Below are positions 33,341 to 43,161 of a stretch of 64,000 bases of DNA, in pieces; the first letter of the stretch is position 1; each line of letters starts with the position of its first letter. This stretch comes from Photobacterium indicum (GTDB lineage: Bacteria; Pseudomonadota; Gammaproteobacteria; Enterobacterales; Vibrionaceae). The translations under genes and the position numbers were made by a program. Under the pieces are notes generated by a model. That model did not search any database. It was not told the DNA's origin and saw nothing but the letters and a program-made list of their open reading frames with translations. The stretch spans positions 34,900 through 98,899 of the forward strand of contig NZ_PYOC01000016.1 of NCBI RefSeq assembly GCF_003026215.1, read 5' to 3'.

Positions 33341-33982
33341 TTACGATTTTTTCAGGTGTGAGATAAAACGTTCAGATTCATTAATGGCGATTTGCATATC
33401 ATTGATAGCTCGTTGAATATCTTTTTGTAGGGATGTAAATTCACCCTGTAGCGAACCGATGGCTGCCGCATTCAAATTGTGCTTTAGGTACAGCGTATTA
33501 TCTCGTAATGTATTGAGCACTGGTGTCATTTTGCTTTCAGCTTTATGCATGGCGGTTAACATTTTTTTGTAGGATGTTTGGGTGGCACGCAGTTTCTTTT
33601 CACTATCGCGCTTCAATGTGGTGCTGGTATAAAGTGAAAGCTCGTTTTCCCACTCATCAAATAAAGCATCGGCAACGTCTTCGATAGCAGCAATGCGTTC
33701 ACTGACTTTTTCGGCCGCATCAGAACTGGCTTCATATTGATCGTTAATATCGTTATAGGCTGTTTCTAAATCACCGCCATCGAATTGATTCAGGGCTTTT
33801 AGTGCATTTAGTGCGCTAGTGAATTGCTCTTGAGCATCTTGTTGTGCTTTATTTGTATCTTCGACGCGGTCGACCATGATATCGCGTTTATGTACGCCGA
33901 CTTTTTCCATCGCGGAATAATAAGCGCTTTGACACCCAGATAGTAGCGTGACACTTAGCAGAATGGTGAGTAGATAGGGCAT
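33341..33982 (-). CDS. DUF2959 family lipoprotein
   Basis: A 213-residue predicted lipoprotein: signal peptide with lipobox LLSGC (Cys17). The mature part is almost all helix with heptad-like patterns (AQEQFTSALNALKALNQF; SEKKLRATQTSYKKML), so long coiled coils are likely. The family DUF2959 is widespread in marine gammaproteobacteria and uncharacterised. Ser18 after the lipid cysteine, rather than Asp, fits outer-membrane sorting. It is convergent with the ATPase gene and divergent from yihY. Confidence 0.88.
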   Translation of the reverse strand: MPYLLTILLSVTLLSGCQSAYYSAMEKVGVHKRDIMVDRVEDTNKAQQDAQEQFTSALNALKALNQFDGGDLETAYNDINDQYEASSDAAEKVSERIAAIEDVADALFDEWENELSLYTSTTLKRDSEKKLRATQTSYKKMLTAMHKAESKMTPVLNTLRDNTLYLKHNLNAAAIGSLQGEFTSLQKDIQRAINDMQIAINESERFISHLKKS

Positions 33983-34079
33983 CGTAAATTCCTTATTGAT
34001 GTATGGTATCTGAATCGTACGCTTTCCTTTCGTAGCGATAAATTCGTATTAGAATTAAAATAGTATAAAAATTAATTAG

Positions 34080-35045
34080 ATGAATATGGCTGAGAATAAG
34101 ATAACTGGCAAGGTACATTTTCTTCAATGTCTAAAACAGACTTTTGCATATTTAACCTACCTTCATCGGCGAGTTAAACATGATCGTTTAACTATTGCAG
34201 CAGGTTCGATGGCGTATGTGACGTTACTGTCATTGGTCCCCATGATTACTGTTGTTCTTTCTGCGTTATCTGCTTTTCCTGTGTTCGCGGGGTTGGGGGA
34301 GTTACTACAAAATTTTGTGATTGAAAATTTTGTACCAGCCGCTGGTGAAGTCGTAAAAACGTATTTGAATGAGTTTGTCGCGAATGCCGGAAAGATGACT
34401 GCTGTTGGGGTTGGGGCATTATTTGTGGTGGCGATGATGTTAATGTCTTCCATCGATCAGGCATTAAATTACATTTGGCGAGTGCATGAAAAACGCCGGC
34501 CTGTGATTTCATTTTCTATTTATTGGATGGTGTTGACGTTAGGCCCTATCCTTGTGGGTTCAAGTATTGCAGTGAGCTCTTATTTGGGTTCATTAAACTT
34601 GCTTAATAGCGAAGCGGTGAATGGTCTTTTTCAGCAAACATTACGCGCTTTGCCTGTCATCATGTCGAGCTGTGCTTTCTTAGGTTTATATCTGCTGGTA
34701 CCCAATTTAAAGGTGAAGTTCAGCCATGCATTATTCGGTGCTTTAGTGGCAAGCACATTATTTGAGTTGAGTAAAAAAGGGTTTGCACTTTATATTTCAA
34801 ACTTCCCGTCTTATCAGGTGATATATGGCGCATTAGCTGTGATCCCTATTTTATTTGTTTGGGTGTACTTGTGCTGGTGTATCGTGTTACTTGGTGCAGA
34901 AATTACAGCAAGTCTTGGTGAGCGAAAGCAGTGGCAACTGTCTTCTTGTGAGCCGATGGCATCTAAAGACTGCGATGTAAAAAGAATGGCAAAAAATGAG
35001 CAAGAAAAAAGCTCAGAAGCTGAAAATAATGAAGGAACAAAGTAA
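34080..35045 (+). CDS. yihY: YihY/BrkB family inner-membrane protein
   Basis: A 321-residue membrane protein with about six hydrophobic segments. The signature RLTIAAGSMAYVTLLSLVPM (about 36-55) and the later VWVYLCWCIVLLGAEITASL are those of the YihY/BrkB family (once annotated RNase BN in error). The last 45 residues are charged. Function is not known. The stop overlaps nothing but abuts dtd (the ATG of dtd follows the TAA at once), so the two are co-translated; the yihY-dtd-madA order matches E. coli. Confidence 0.92.
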   Translation: MNMAENKITGKVHFLQCLKQTFAYLTYLHRRVKHDRLTIAAGSMAYVTLLSLVPMITVVLSALSAFPVFAGLGELLQNFVIENFVPAAGEVVKTYLNEFVANAGKMTAVGVGALFVVAMMLMSSIDQALNYIWRVHEKRRPVISFSIYWMVLTLGPILVGSSIAVSSYLGSLNLLNSEAVNGLFQQTLRALPVIMSSCAFLGLYLLVPNLKVKFSHALFGALVASTLFELSKKGFALYISNFPSYQVIYGALAVIPILFVWVYLCWCIVLLGAEITASLGERKQWQLSSCEPMASKDCDVKRMAKNEQEKSSEAENNEGTK

Positions 35046-35483
35046 ATGATTGCGTTAATTCAACGAGTAAGTGAAGCCAGTGTAACGGTTGATGGCCAAG
35101 TAACAGGAACTATTGGTAAAGGCTTACTGGTTCTGCTTGGGGTAGAGAAAGAAGACGATGAATCAAAAACGAAACGTCTGCGTGATAAAGTTTTAGGCTA
35201 TCGTATATTTGAAGACGATGCGGGGAAAATGAATTTAAATGTTCAGCAAGCGGGGGGCAGTGTCTTAGTTGTTTCACAGTTTACGTTAGCGGCAGACACG
35301 AAAAGTGGTATGCGCCCAAGTTTTTCTGTTGGAGCAGCACCTGCTGATGCGGAACGCTTGTATGATTATTTTGTCGAATGTTGTAAGGATAAAGATATCC
35401 AGACTGAAACGGGTGTTTTTGCAGCAGATATGAAAGTGGCTTTATTGAACGATGGACCTGTGACGTTTTGGCTTCAGGTGTAG
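35046..35483 (+). CDS. dtd: D-aminoacyl-tRNA deacylase
   Basis: A 145-residue homodimeric enzyme that hydrolyses D-amino acids (and glycine from tRNA-Ala) off mischarged tRNA. Hallmarks are SQFTLAAD (about 77-84) and the Gly-cisPro motif in NDGPVTFWLQ at the C-terminus. Length equals E. coli Dtd (145). GGAAC in the last codons of yihY serves as ribosome site. Confidence 0.97.
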   Translation: MIALIQRVSEASVTVDGQVTGTIGKGLLVLLGVEKEDDESKTKRLRDKVLGYRIFEDDAGKMNLNVQQAGGSVLVVSQFTLAADTKSGMRPSFSVGAAPADAERLYDYFVECCKDKDIQTETGVFAADMKVALLNDGPVTFWLQV

Positions 35484-35564
35484 TGGTAAACCACTGGTTA
35501 TATAGATAACTAGAATCGCAATGGATAGACGATTAATTAGCGGAAACGCCAGAGAGAGGGATGC

Positions 35565-36485
35565 ATGTTTCGACTGATCACACCAAAAACGGCCGACGAA
35601 TTAGCACGTTATTATGATTTTCGCTGGCGAATGTTGCGTGAAGCATGGCGTATGCCTGTGGGATCTGAGCGGGATGCCTACGATGAACTAAGTGCGCACC
35701 GTATGATCGTGACAGATAACGGCGAAACTATTGCCATTGGTCGGCTGTATATGACACCAGACAATGATGGTCAGATTCGTTTTATGGCTGTGCACCCTAA
35801 TTATCGTCACAAAGGAATGGGAGCCATCGTGCTCATGGCGCTGGAATCGTTGGCGCGCCAAGATGGTGCAAAGCGGTTAGTGTGTAATGCCCGAGAAGAT
35901 GCGATTCCTTTTTATCTGAAAAATGCCTTTACTAGCCAAGGCGAGTTGAGTGATGAGCGTGGTCCGGTACGTCACCAGCAAATGCTAAAACACCTCGATC
36001 CATTAACCGATGTTGTCCGTCATCCTGAATGGTGCCAAGAACTGCAAGAATTATGGCAATACCAGATTCCAATCAGTGACAAGATGGGGGTCAAGATAAG
36101 TCAATACACGGGGTATCGTTTTGAAGTGAGCGCATTAATTAATGCGAATCTGAATCCGAGTGAGTTTATGTTTGCAGGTAGTATTTTTACTATGGCAACG
36201 TTAGCGGGCTGGGGATTTATTTGGATGCTGATAAAAGAACGTAAACTAGAAGCTGATATTGTATTAGTTGATAGTCATATCCGTTACGTGTCTCCGGTGA
36301 AAGAGCGGCCACGTGCCGTTGTATCAATTGAAACACTCAGTGGTGACTTTGATCGCCTTGCCAAAGGGCGCAAGGGTCGAGTGATTGTTGAAGTGAATGT
36401 TTACAGTGGCGAGACGTTAGCTTCTACGTTTACTGGTACTTATATGTTATTTCCTTTACAAGTTGATGCTGATAGAAGCTGCTGA
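35565..36485 (+). CDS. madA: GNAT-hotdog fusion, malonyl-ACP decarboxylase (YiiD/MadA)
   Basis: A 306-residue two-domain protein: an N-terminal GNAT fold (FMAVHPNYRHKGMGAIVLMA, about 75-94) and a C-terminal YiiD-type hotdog thioesterase-like domain (FEVSALINANLNPSEFMFAG near 186-205). E. coli YiiD (MadA, also called FabY) decarboxylates malonyl-ACP to acetyl-ACP and can prime fatty acid synthesis. GAGAGGG lies seven bases before the start. The last 46 bp overlap the convergent AsmA-family gene, an antisense arrangement. Confidence 0.93.
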   Translation: MFRLITPKTADELARYYDFRWRMLREAWRMPVGSERDAYDELSAHRMIVTDNGETIAIGRLYMTPDNDGQIRFMAVHPNYRHKGMGAIVLMALESLARQDGAKRLVCNAREDAIPFYLKNAFTSQGELSDERGPVRHQQMLKHLDPLTDVVRHPEWCQELQELWQYQIPISDKMGVKISQYTGYRFEVSALINANLNPSEFMFAGSIFTMATLAGWGFIWMLIKERKLEADIVLVDSHIRYVSPVKERPRAVVSIETLSGDFDRLAKGRKGRVIVEVNVYSGETLASTFTGTYMLFPLQVDADRSC

Positions 36486-38419
36486 ACAGTACCCCAAGAT
36501 CGTGTGAGCTGCTGGCAACCTTGTTTTGCTTGCAGCTCTATTGTTTGTTTAGTTGTATCTGCTAAATCCCATCTCCCTTTTAAATTTGCTTTTAGCCCTT
36601 TGCTTCTTAACTCTATCTTGTTGATTGCCATACGCCCTCTATCTGCGGAAATAGATAAAGGTGATAAAGACAGTGAAAGCGAATCAACGTTTTGGCTCTG
36701 ATTGCTCGTCGGTTGAGGCTGTTGTGAAGTACCCCAGTATTGAAGCAACTGTTGCGGGGTTAGTTTACTGAGCTGTAGCTGCCTAAATGTCGCGATTAAA
36801 TCACCTGTAAAGCTATAAGCAAGGCTTGTTTGGTGCTGGGCTAAGCCTGTTCCATTAAAGCTGACATCCATAGCACCAGTAACGGGAAAAGGTATTGCTA
36901 ACCATTGGGATAGAGTTGTCGCTGGTATGTTGTCACCTTGTAGTGATAGCTTCCAAGGCTGACCTGAACGATTTAAATCTACATTACCAGACGCTTCTAA
37001 TAATCCATCTTTAAAAGGCAGGATTAACTGCTTTAATTGCCAATTACCTGCCTGACTATTCATTGTGGTATACGGACCTATCATACTGACTTTATTGACG
37101 CTTGCCGCTCCTGAATTTGCGGTTAACGTGCCTTGCCATAATCCAACTTGTCCATGCCTTTTCAGGATGAGGTCTTCCCCGTTAATGTTTAAGCCTGCGA
37201 TTTGAAATGGGTTGGCTGGATTGGTGTCCGTCAGCTGGGCGTAGCCAATATCTAATTGAGTAATGCTGATATCAGAATACAGTGAATTCAGTGTGTGTAA
37301 ATGTGTTGGCCAATTGTTGGGTAATACCCATTTAATTCCATTTACCGTTACTTGATTAAGCGCCAATACATCAGGGGTTAATGTGCCATCAAGTTGAACA
37401 TACCCTTCGAGAACTTTTGTTGATAGCCCATTTACGGTTATTTGTTGCGGTGAAAAGGTGCTGTTGACAAGTGGATCTTCAAAGACAGTATTTAACCATT
37501 GAATACTGCTAGCATTTAGAGAAACCAACGCTTCATGTTGTTGCCAATGAGTGGCAGGCCACTGCCAATGTTGTACCGAAAGATTAATGTTATTAAGTGT
37601 GTAATTAGGCATCTCTATATTACTTTCAAGTACATCAAGGCGTTTAATGTCGATGGTGAGAGCGGAGGCTTTCACTTGATCAATATAAGAGCGAAATAGG
37701 GTGAGTTGGTTCTGGTCTTGTAATTGTAAGCCAGTGACCGTTAATTGGTGTAATGTGAGTAAATCAGGTTGTGTTGCCGATTGCTTATATTCAGCTTGAC
37801 CACTAAAGGTAGCGTGCTGCCATTCAAAGGATAACCCGTAGAACTTCAAGTTTTTATCTTGATAATCACCATCAATTAAAACGTCTTTCAATGTTGTACC
37901 TTGCCATTGAATATTGGGTGCAGACAGTTGAAAGTCACCACTGAATATTCCCCATGATTGCGAACGGCTCTGCCAATTATCGATCTGTAGACGGGCTTGT
38001 TCGATGCTGATTTCAGGGGTATGCAGTGTCAGGTTATTTAGGGCTAAACGTTGAACATGTAAAGCGGGTAAGGTGGTGAAATCCACGGGCTGATTTAGGG
38101 TAATGGTATCAATCAAAATGCTGTCAAAAGACCAACCGTTATTCAGCAATTTTGAGGGAGCTAGCCATAGCTGGATGTTATTGGCAGATAGTAAAGACTG
38201 CCGTTGATACATTAGCTGTGGCTGTTCGAGTTGCAAATGCCAAGGATCGCTGATGTGATAGTTAATGTTTGCTGCTTTAAGTTGATAATCTGTTGTAGCA
38301 TCAATGGTGTTGATGACGAGTTTAGTGGCGTATTGGGTGTGCAGTAATGTCAGGGTGATAGTGATGCTAAGCAGCATCAAAATGATAAGGGTACCGAATA
38401 TTTTTCCCACTACACGCAT
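36440..38419 (-). CDS. AsmA family protein
   Basis: A 659-residue envelope protein with one N-terminal membrane helix (IFGTLIILMLLSITITLTLL, 8-27) and a large periplasmic beta-rich part. The AsmA C-terminal region is seen in TGDLIATFRQLQLSKLTPQQ and SISADRGRMAINKIELRSKG. AsmA-like proteins form bridge-like lipid conduits or affect outer-membrane assembly. E. coli AsmA itself is of similar size (617), but this gene is not in the asmA context, so I give no symbol. It converges on madA with a 46-bp overlap. Confidence 0.88.
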   Translation of the reverse strand: MRVVGKIFGTLIILMLLSITITLTLLHTQYATKLVINTIDATTDYQLKAANINYHISDPWHLQLEQPQLMYQRQSLLSANNIQLWLAPSKLLNNGWSFDSILIDTITLNQPVDFTTLPALHVQRLALNNLTLHTPEISIEQARLQIDNWQSRSQSWGIFSGDFQLSAPNIQWQGTTLKDVLIDGDYQDKNLKFYGLSFEWQHATFSGQAEYKQSATQPDLLTLHQLTVTGLQLQDQNQLTLFRSYIDQVKASALTIDIKRLDVLESNIEMPNYTLNNINLSVQHWQWPATHWQQHEALVSLNASSIQWLNTVFEDPLVNSTFSPQQITVNGLSTKVLEGYVQLDGTLTPDVLALNQVTVNGIKWVLPNNWPTHLHTLNSLYSDISITQLDIGYAQLTDTNPANPFQIAGLNINGEDLILKRHGQVGLWQGTLTANSGAASVNKVSMIGPYTTMNSQAGNWQLKQLILPFKDGLLEASGNVDLNRSGQPWKLSLQGDNIPATTLSQWLAIPFPVTGAMDVSFNGTGLAQHQTSLAYSFTGDLIATFRQLQLSKLTPQQLLQYWGTSQQPQPTSNQSQNVDSLSLSLSPLSISADRGRMAINKIELRSKGLKANLKGRWDLADTTKQTIELQAKQGCQQLTRSWGTVQQLLSASTCKGNNI

Positions 38420-38557
38420 ATAGCCTCCAAAGGTCTTCCTTCAGATTGGCGTAAAAAGCGTAGAGCTGCAAGGGGATGTTTTTGATTTTATTGATCTGTT
38501 AGTTAATTTTGTGTTTCGGCTAAATGTTGGTCGATATTGCAGCCAGTTATCCGAATA

Positions 38558-38588
38558 AAAAAAGCCCTTCTTTTCGGGAAGGGCTTTT
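38558..38588. terminator. Terminator after pckA
   Basis: AAAAGCCCTTC pairs with GAAGGGCTTTT around a short loop; T run on the minus strand where pckA ends 26 bp away. Confidence 0.9.
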
Positions 38589-38613
38589 AGTCAATCAATC
38601 GTAAAAGGGATGA

Positions 38614-40245
38614 TTAATCGAGCTGTGGACCAGCAGCAACCAGTTCAGCACCTTCTGTTGTATCGGTGTACTTTTCAAAGTTATTGATGAAGCGATTCGC
38701 TAGATCTTGTGCTTTGCTTTCCCACTGTAGCGGGTCAGTATACGTATCACGTGGGTCTAGAATTTCAGGGTTAACACCTGGTAGCGATGTCGGTATTTCA
38801 AGATTAAAGATTGGCATCTCTTTTGTTTCTGCATTATCAATAGAGCCATCTAGGATTGCATCGATGATACCGCGAGTATCTTGAATTGAAATTCGTTTGC
38901 CTGTGCCGTTCCAACCAGTGTTAACAAGGTAAGCTTCTGCTCCAGCCGCTTCCATACGCTTAACCAGTACTTCTGCATACTGTGTAGGGTGAAGTGTTAG
39001 GAATGCATTACCAAAACATGCTGAGAACGTTGGCGTTGGTTCTGTAATACCGCGTTCAGTACCTGCTAGTTTTGCTGTGAAACCAGATAGGAAGTGGTAT
39101 TTAGTTTGTTCTGGCGTTAATTTTGATACCGGAGGAAGTACACCAAAAGCATCAGCAGACAAGAAGATAACCTTGTTTGCATGGCCACCTTTAGACACTG
39201 GTTTAACAATGTTTTCAATGTGGTAGATTGGGTAAGATACTCGGGTATTTTCTGTTTTCGAGTTGTCGTCGAAATCAATAGCGCCGTCAGCACGAACTGT
39301 TACGTTTTCTAGCAGTGCATCACGACGGATGGCATTATAGATGTCAGGTTCTGCTTCTTTTGAAAGGTTAATGGTTTTTGCGTAGCAACCGCCTTCAAAG
39401 TTGAATACACCGTTGTCATCCCAACCGTGCTCATCATCACCAATAAGCGCACGTTTAGGATCAGTTGATAACGTTGTTTTACCTGTACCAGAAAGACCAA
39501 AGAATACTGCTACATCACCGTTTTCGCCCATATTAGCTGAACAGTGCATAGACGCTATGTCTTTAAGCGGAAGGAAGTAGTTCATCATTGCGAACATACC
39601 TTTCTTCATCTCACCGCCGTACCAAGTACCACCGATAAGCTGCATTTTTTCTGTTAGGTTGAAGACTGTGAAGTTTTCAGAGTTCAGACCTTGCTCTTCC
39701 CACTTCTCGTTAGTGCACTTCGCACCGTTCATTACCACGAAATCAGGTTCAAAGCTTGCGAGCTCTTCTTCTGTTGGGCGAATAAACATATTTTTTACGA
39801 AGTGTGCTTGCCATGCAACTTCCGTAATTACACGGATACATAGGCGGGTATCAGGGTTTGCGCCACAGTAACCATCGACAACAAACAGACGCTTGCCAGA
39901 TAGTTGCTTAGTGACTAATACTTTTAACTCATTCCAGACTTTTTGATCAATCGCTTTATTGTCGTTCTTGCCTTGGTCTGCCCACCATAGGGTATCGCGG
40001 GTAGTGTCATCTTTAACGATGAACTTATCTTTAGGCGAACGACCTGTAAAAATTCCCGTATCAACAGATACAGCACCAAGCTCAGTAACGATACCTCTTT
40101 CGTATCCTTCTAGGCCGGGCTTAGTCTCTTCTTCGAATAGAACTTCGAAAGATGGGTTACGAATAACATCCGTAACATTGTTGATACCGTATTCAGACAG
40201 ATCCACGTTTTTTGCAACCTTTTTTTCGACATTCGTAACAGTCAT
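38614..40245 (-). CDS. pckA: Phosphoenolpyruvate carboxykinase (ATP)
   Basis: A 543-residue gluconeogenic enzyme converting oxaloacetate and ATP to phosphoenolpyruvate and carbon dioxide. Signatures: FTGRSPKDKFIV (about 66-77), GGTWYGGEMKKGMF (substrate and Mn region, near 206), FGLSGTGKTTLS (P-loop, about 249-260), LIGDDEHGW (metal site) and NTRVSYPIYHI. All catalytic residues of the ATP-type family are in place. The upstream 320 bp contains its promoter region and, at the far end, the hslO terminator. Confidence 0.99.
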   Translation of the reverse strand: MTVTNVEKKVAKNVDLSEYGINNVTDVIRNPSFEVLFEEETKPGLEGYERGIVTELGAVSVDTGIFTGRSPKDKFIVKDDTTRDTLWWADQGKNDNKAIDQKVWNELKVLVTKQLSGKRLFVVDGYCGANPDTRLCIRVITEVAWQAHFVKNMFIRPTEEELASFEPDFVVMNGAKCTNEKWEEQGLNSENFTVFNLTEKMQLIGGTWYGGEMKKGMFAMMNYFLPLKDIASMHCSANMGENGDVAVFFGLSGTGKTTLSTDPKRALIGDDEHGWDDNGVFNFEGGCYAKTINLSKEAEPDIYNAIRRDALLENVTVRADGAIDFDDNSKTENTRVSYPIYHIENIVKPVSKGGHANKVIFLSADAFGVLPPVSKLTPEQTKYHFLSGFTAKLAGTERGITEPTPTFSACFGNAFLTLHPTQYAEVLVKRMEAAGAEAYLVNTGWNGTGKRISIQDTRGIIDAILDGSIDNAETKEMPIFNLEIPTSLPGVNPEILDPRDTYTDPLQWESKAQDLANRFINNFEKYTDTTEGAELVAAGPQLD

Positions 40246-40565
40246 AGGTGCTCCTGGGTAAGATGTAGTTTATCTGTTGACCATGCTAACAACCCTAAAG
40301 GGGTAATTCAGGGAGATCCATCAAAAAACAACCACTAAGATGTTAATAATAAGTAAAAATTACAAGTCTCGATGGCGGTTAAGTTTACAATGATGTGAAG
40401 CGTTTGCGCTAGAGGCTGAAATTAATATTTCTGTTAAAAAAAGCAGGGGAAAAAACGTGTAAGAAGATGTAATCGAGGAGTGAAAGTGTGCTTCAGTTAA
40501 AAAAATAGCCGAATTACATTCGGCTATTCTTCTGATTTATCAATGTTTTTGCGTGACGATAATTA
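40246..40565. other. Intergenic region pckA-hslO
   Basis: The gap holds the pckA promoter region (reading left) and the hslO terminator. I see no open frame. A segment TGTGAAGCGTTTGCGCTAG near 40394 has one good CRP half-site only. pckA genes are often CRP-activated, but this site is too weak to call. Confidence 0.4.
40497..40530 (-). terminator. Terminator after hslO
   Basis: AATAGCCGAAT (40504-40514), loop TAC, ATTCGGCTATT (40518-40528): perfect 11-bp stem, T run on the minus strand. Confidence 0.95.
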
Positions 40566-41444
40566 TCAGTGTACCTGATCGCTATCATTCTTCGCGGCAT
40601 TCTCGTGAAGTGCTGCTACATCAATGCTATCAAAGTCATAACTGGTACCACAGTAGTCACAATGCAGTGAAACTTTACCTTCATCAGCGATGATTTTTTC
40701 TACTTCAATACGTTCAATTGAACAGATTGCTGATGCGCTACGTTCGCGTGAACAACCACAGTGAAATTCGACAGATTGAGGGTCAAATAATTTCACTTCT
40801 TCTTGGTGATAAAGGCGGTAAAGTACATCTTGCGCATCTAAACCAAACAGTTCTTCGTTTTTCACTGTTTCTGTTAATTGTTCAAGGTGTTCAAAATCAC
40901 CCTCTTTACCTTGACCATCAGGCAGAATTTGCAGCAACATTCCTGCTGCTTTTGCATTACCTTCAAATTCACCAGTACGTAAAATGATACGGGTTTTTAG
41001 TTGCTCTGAATTTGCGAAGTAACCTTCAAGTGATTCAGCAAGAGTGTCCCCTTCTAAACCAACCACACCTTGGTAACGCTCGCCTTTGGTTGGTGTGATA
41101 GTAATAACTAGGTGGCCTTTACCAATGACATCGTGAATGGTACCGTCAGTCGGCACTTTGCCTTCCCAACGTGCAACACCACGCATTTTCTGCTCATGAT
41201 CACCATTGATAACTGCAAGACGAACAGGGCCATCACCTTGAAGCTGGACAGTAATAGAACCTTCAAATTTTAATGTGGCAGTTAACAGGCTTGTTGCCAC
41301 CAGTAATTCGCCTAATAATTTTTGTACCGGCGCAGGGTATTCCTTACTAGCAATGATTTGCTGATAAGTGTTGCCCAGTTGTACGAGCTCACCACGTACA
41401 GATACACCTTCAAATAGGTAACGGTACAGATTATCGTTTGTCAT
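40566..41444 (-). CDS. hslO: Redox-regulated chaperone Hsp33
   Basis: A 292-residue cytoplasmic holdase activated by disulphide formation. The four zinc-binding cysteines are at the C-terminus: FHCGCSRER (CxC) and LHCDYCGTSYD (CxxC). The N-terminal domain carries LGELLVATSLL and EGSITVQLQGDGPV. Length equals E. coli Hsp33 (292). It lies 109 bp after hslR and is likely part of a heat-shock hslR-hslO unit, as in E. coli. Confidence 0.98.
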   Translation of the reverse strand: MTNDNLYRYLFEGVSVRGELVQLGNTYQQIIASKEYPAPVQKLLGELLVATSLLTATLKFEGSITVQLQGDGPVRLAVINGDHEQKMRGVARWEGKVPTDGTIHDVIGKGHLVITITPTKGERYQGVVGLEGDTLAESLEGYFANSEQLKTRIILRTGEFEGNAKAAGMLLQILPDGQGKEGDFEHLEQLTETVKNEELFGLDAQDVLYRLYHQEEVKLFDPQSVEFHCGCSRERSASAICSIERIEVEKIIADEGKVSLHCDYCGTSYDFDSIDVAALHENAAKNDSDQVH

Positions 41445-41553
41445 TAGCGTGTATTCTCCAGCCGGTATAATAGTTAGAACAATGCATTTAGGATTTTATT
41501 TGGACGATTACATTCATATAATGAAACTTTTTCTGTAATAGAGACCTAATAGA

Positions 41554-41964
41554 TTACTCATTGATGTTCTTGAATTTAATGATATCGCGTCGTTGCTTTT
41601 TATCTGGGCGTTTTTCAGGGCTAGGGCTACCAAAAGCATTTAGCTTACGCATCTCAGCATTCTGACTTCGTAGCTTAAGACTTTCGGTGGTTTCCTCGTA
41701 TAAGGTTTGTGCTTCTGGGGCACCACGACGAGCGGTTGATAATTTCTCAATCGTAATAGTTTTTTCTTCGTTGCCCTGCCTTACGCGAACCTCTGCACCT
41801 ACTTCAACGATTTTGCTGGGTTTAGAGCGTTGACCGTTGTAATGCACTTTTCCGCCATCGATCATGTTACGAGCGATTGAGCGTGTTTTGTAAAATCGTG
41901 CCGCCCATAACCATTTATCAAGACGCACTTGAAGAGGGTCTGAGTTTGATGATTGATGACTCAC
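41554..41964 (-). CDS. hslR: Ribosome-associated heat-shock protein Hsp15
   Basis: A 136-residue RNA-binding protein that binds 50S subunits carrying a stalled nascent chain with peptidyl-tRNA. The S4 domain occupies roughly residues 10-60 (VRLDKWLWAARFYKTRSIAR ... GKVHYNGQRSKPSK). The C-terminal tail is basic (RPDKKQRRDIIKF). AGGAG precedes the start. It is directly upstream of hslO on the minus strand. Confidence 0.96.
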   Translation of the reverse strand: MSHQSSNSDPLQVRLDKWLWAARFYKTRSIARNMIDGGKVHYNGQRSKPSKIVEVGAEVRVRQGNEEKTITIEKLSTARRGAPEAQTLYEETTESLKLRSQNAEMRKLNAFGSPSPEKRPDKKQRRDIIKFKNINE

Positions 41965-42210
41965 AACGAGCTCCTTACCCCAAAAAGGGCGCTAAAAGTA
42001 GCATATTAAGTTTAGTAAATGGAGATATTGATGGGATATTTCAATGTTAAATAGACAATTAATTCTCTGCTACAGTTAGTCTATTGATCGTTATTACTTT
42101 TTTTTCGTGATCTCGGTGGATATATTACATGATTTTATTAATGCAGCCCTGCCTTAATAGGAGCTGAACAGGTATCCTGTTAGATCAGGCGATGTATAAA
42201 TTTTGGTGAA

Positions 42211-43119
42211 ATGGACTTAAGAATGGTTGCAACAAAGTGGTTAGAAACGCTTTATACAAAGCGCCCATTGTCAGCGAAAACATTTACACAAATAACGACA
42301 TGGTTATTAATCGTGATGTTGGCATGGATATTAGGGCGATTGATATGGTCATTCATTCAACCTGTAGACAATCTAGCACCTTGGCAAATGAAAGTGGCTT
42401 CAGTGTCAGGGGGGAACACATCATCATTTCAAGTCTCCGATGTGCTAGCAATGAACTTGTTTGGTCAGTATCAACAAAACGCCCCTGTCATTAAACAACA
42501 ACCCGTTAAGCAGGATGCGCCACAAACCAGTTTGAATTTAACGTTAGTGGGCGTGGTTGCGAGTAATCGCGCTGAAACGACGTTAGCGGTAATCACTAAC
42601 CGCGGTAAGCAAAATACCTATGGTTTAAATGAAGCGATTGATGGCACTCGTGCAACATTACAGGCTGTGTATGTTGATCGCGTTATTATTCGAAATAGCG
42701 GTCGTGATGAAACATTGATGTTGGATGGCGTTAAGTTTGGTCAATCACAATCTCAGCAGCCAGCTCGAAGCAAATCAAAACCCGTTGAAACGGTAAAGGC
42801 TGCGCCTTCATCAGAATTAGATCAAATTAAAAAGGATATTCTAGAGAAGCCCCAAAACCTCTTTACCTATATTCGTCTTTCTCAGGTGAAAAAGGATAAT
42901 GAGCTTGTGGGGTATCGTGTTAATCCGGGTAAAGATAGGGTGCTATTTGATGCTGTTGGTCTAAAGGCTAATGATTTAGCGGTTAGTTTAAATGGTAATG
43001 ACTTAACAGACCCTACGGTAATGGCAAAATTATGGACCGAGTTATCTGAAGCGACCGACTTTACATTAACGGTAGAGCGAGAAGGTCAATTACACGATAT
43101 TTATATTGAATTGCAATAG
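42211..43119 (+). CDS. gspC: Type II secretion system protein GspC
   Basis: A 302-residue bitopic inner-membrane protein. The membrane helix is WLLIVMLAWILGRLIWSFI (about 31-49); then comes the periplasmic homology region (LNLTLVGVVAS near 110) that contacts the GspD secretin, and a C-terminal PDZ-like domain (GYRVNPGKDRVLFDAVGLKAND). First gene of the gsp operon; the leader (42000-42210) contains a small AACAGG-TAT-CCTGTT hairpin. The start could also be the ATG at 42223. Homologous to Vibrio EpsC. Confidence 0.95.
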   Translation: MDLRMVATKWLETLYTKRPLSAKTFTQITTWLLIVMLAWILGRLIWSFIQPVDNLAPWQMKVASVSGGNTSSFQVSDVLAMNLFGQYQQNAPVIKQQPVKQDAPQTSLNLTLVGVVASNRAETTLAVITNRGKQNTYGLNEAIDGTRATLQAVYVDRVIIRNSGRDETLMLDGVKFGQSQSQQPARSKSKPVETVKAAPSSELDQIKKDILEKPQNLFTYIRLSQVKKDNELVGYRVNPGKDRVLFDAVGLKANDLAVSLNGNDLTDPTVMAKLWTELSEATDFTLTVEREGQLHDIYIELQ

Positions 43120-43161
43120 TGTTTCAACAGTGGAACACGCGATTAAGCGCAGGAGTTTTTT

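Noticed and set aside
40394..40412. CRP site upstream of pckA
   Set aside because: Only the TGTGA half-site matches; the second half is TGCGC.
42167..42181. Terminator or attenuator before gspC
   Set aside because: AACAGG-TAT-CCTGTT is only six base pairs and has no T run.
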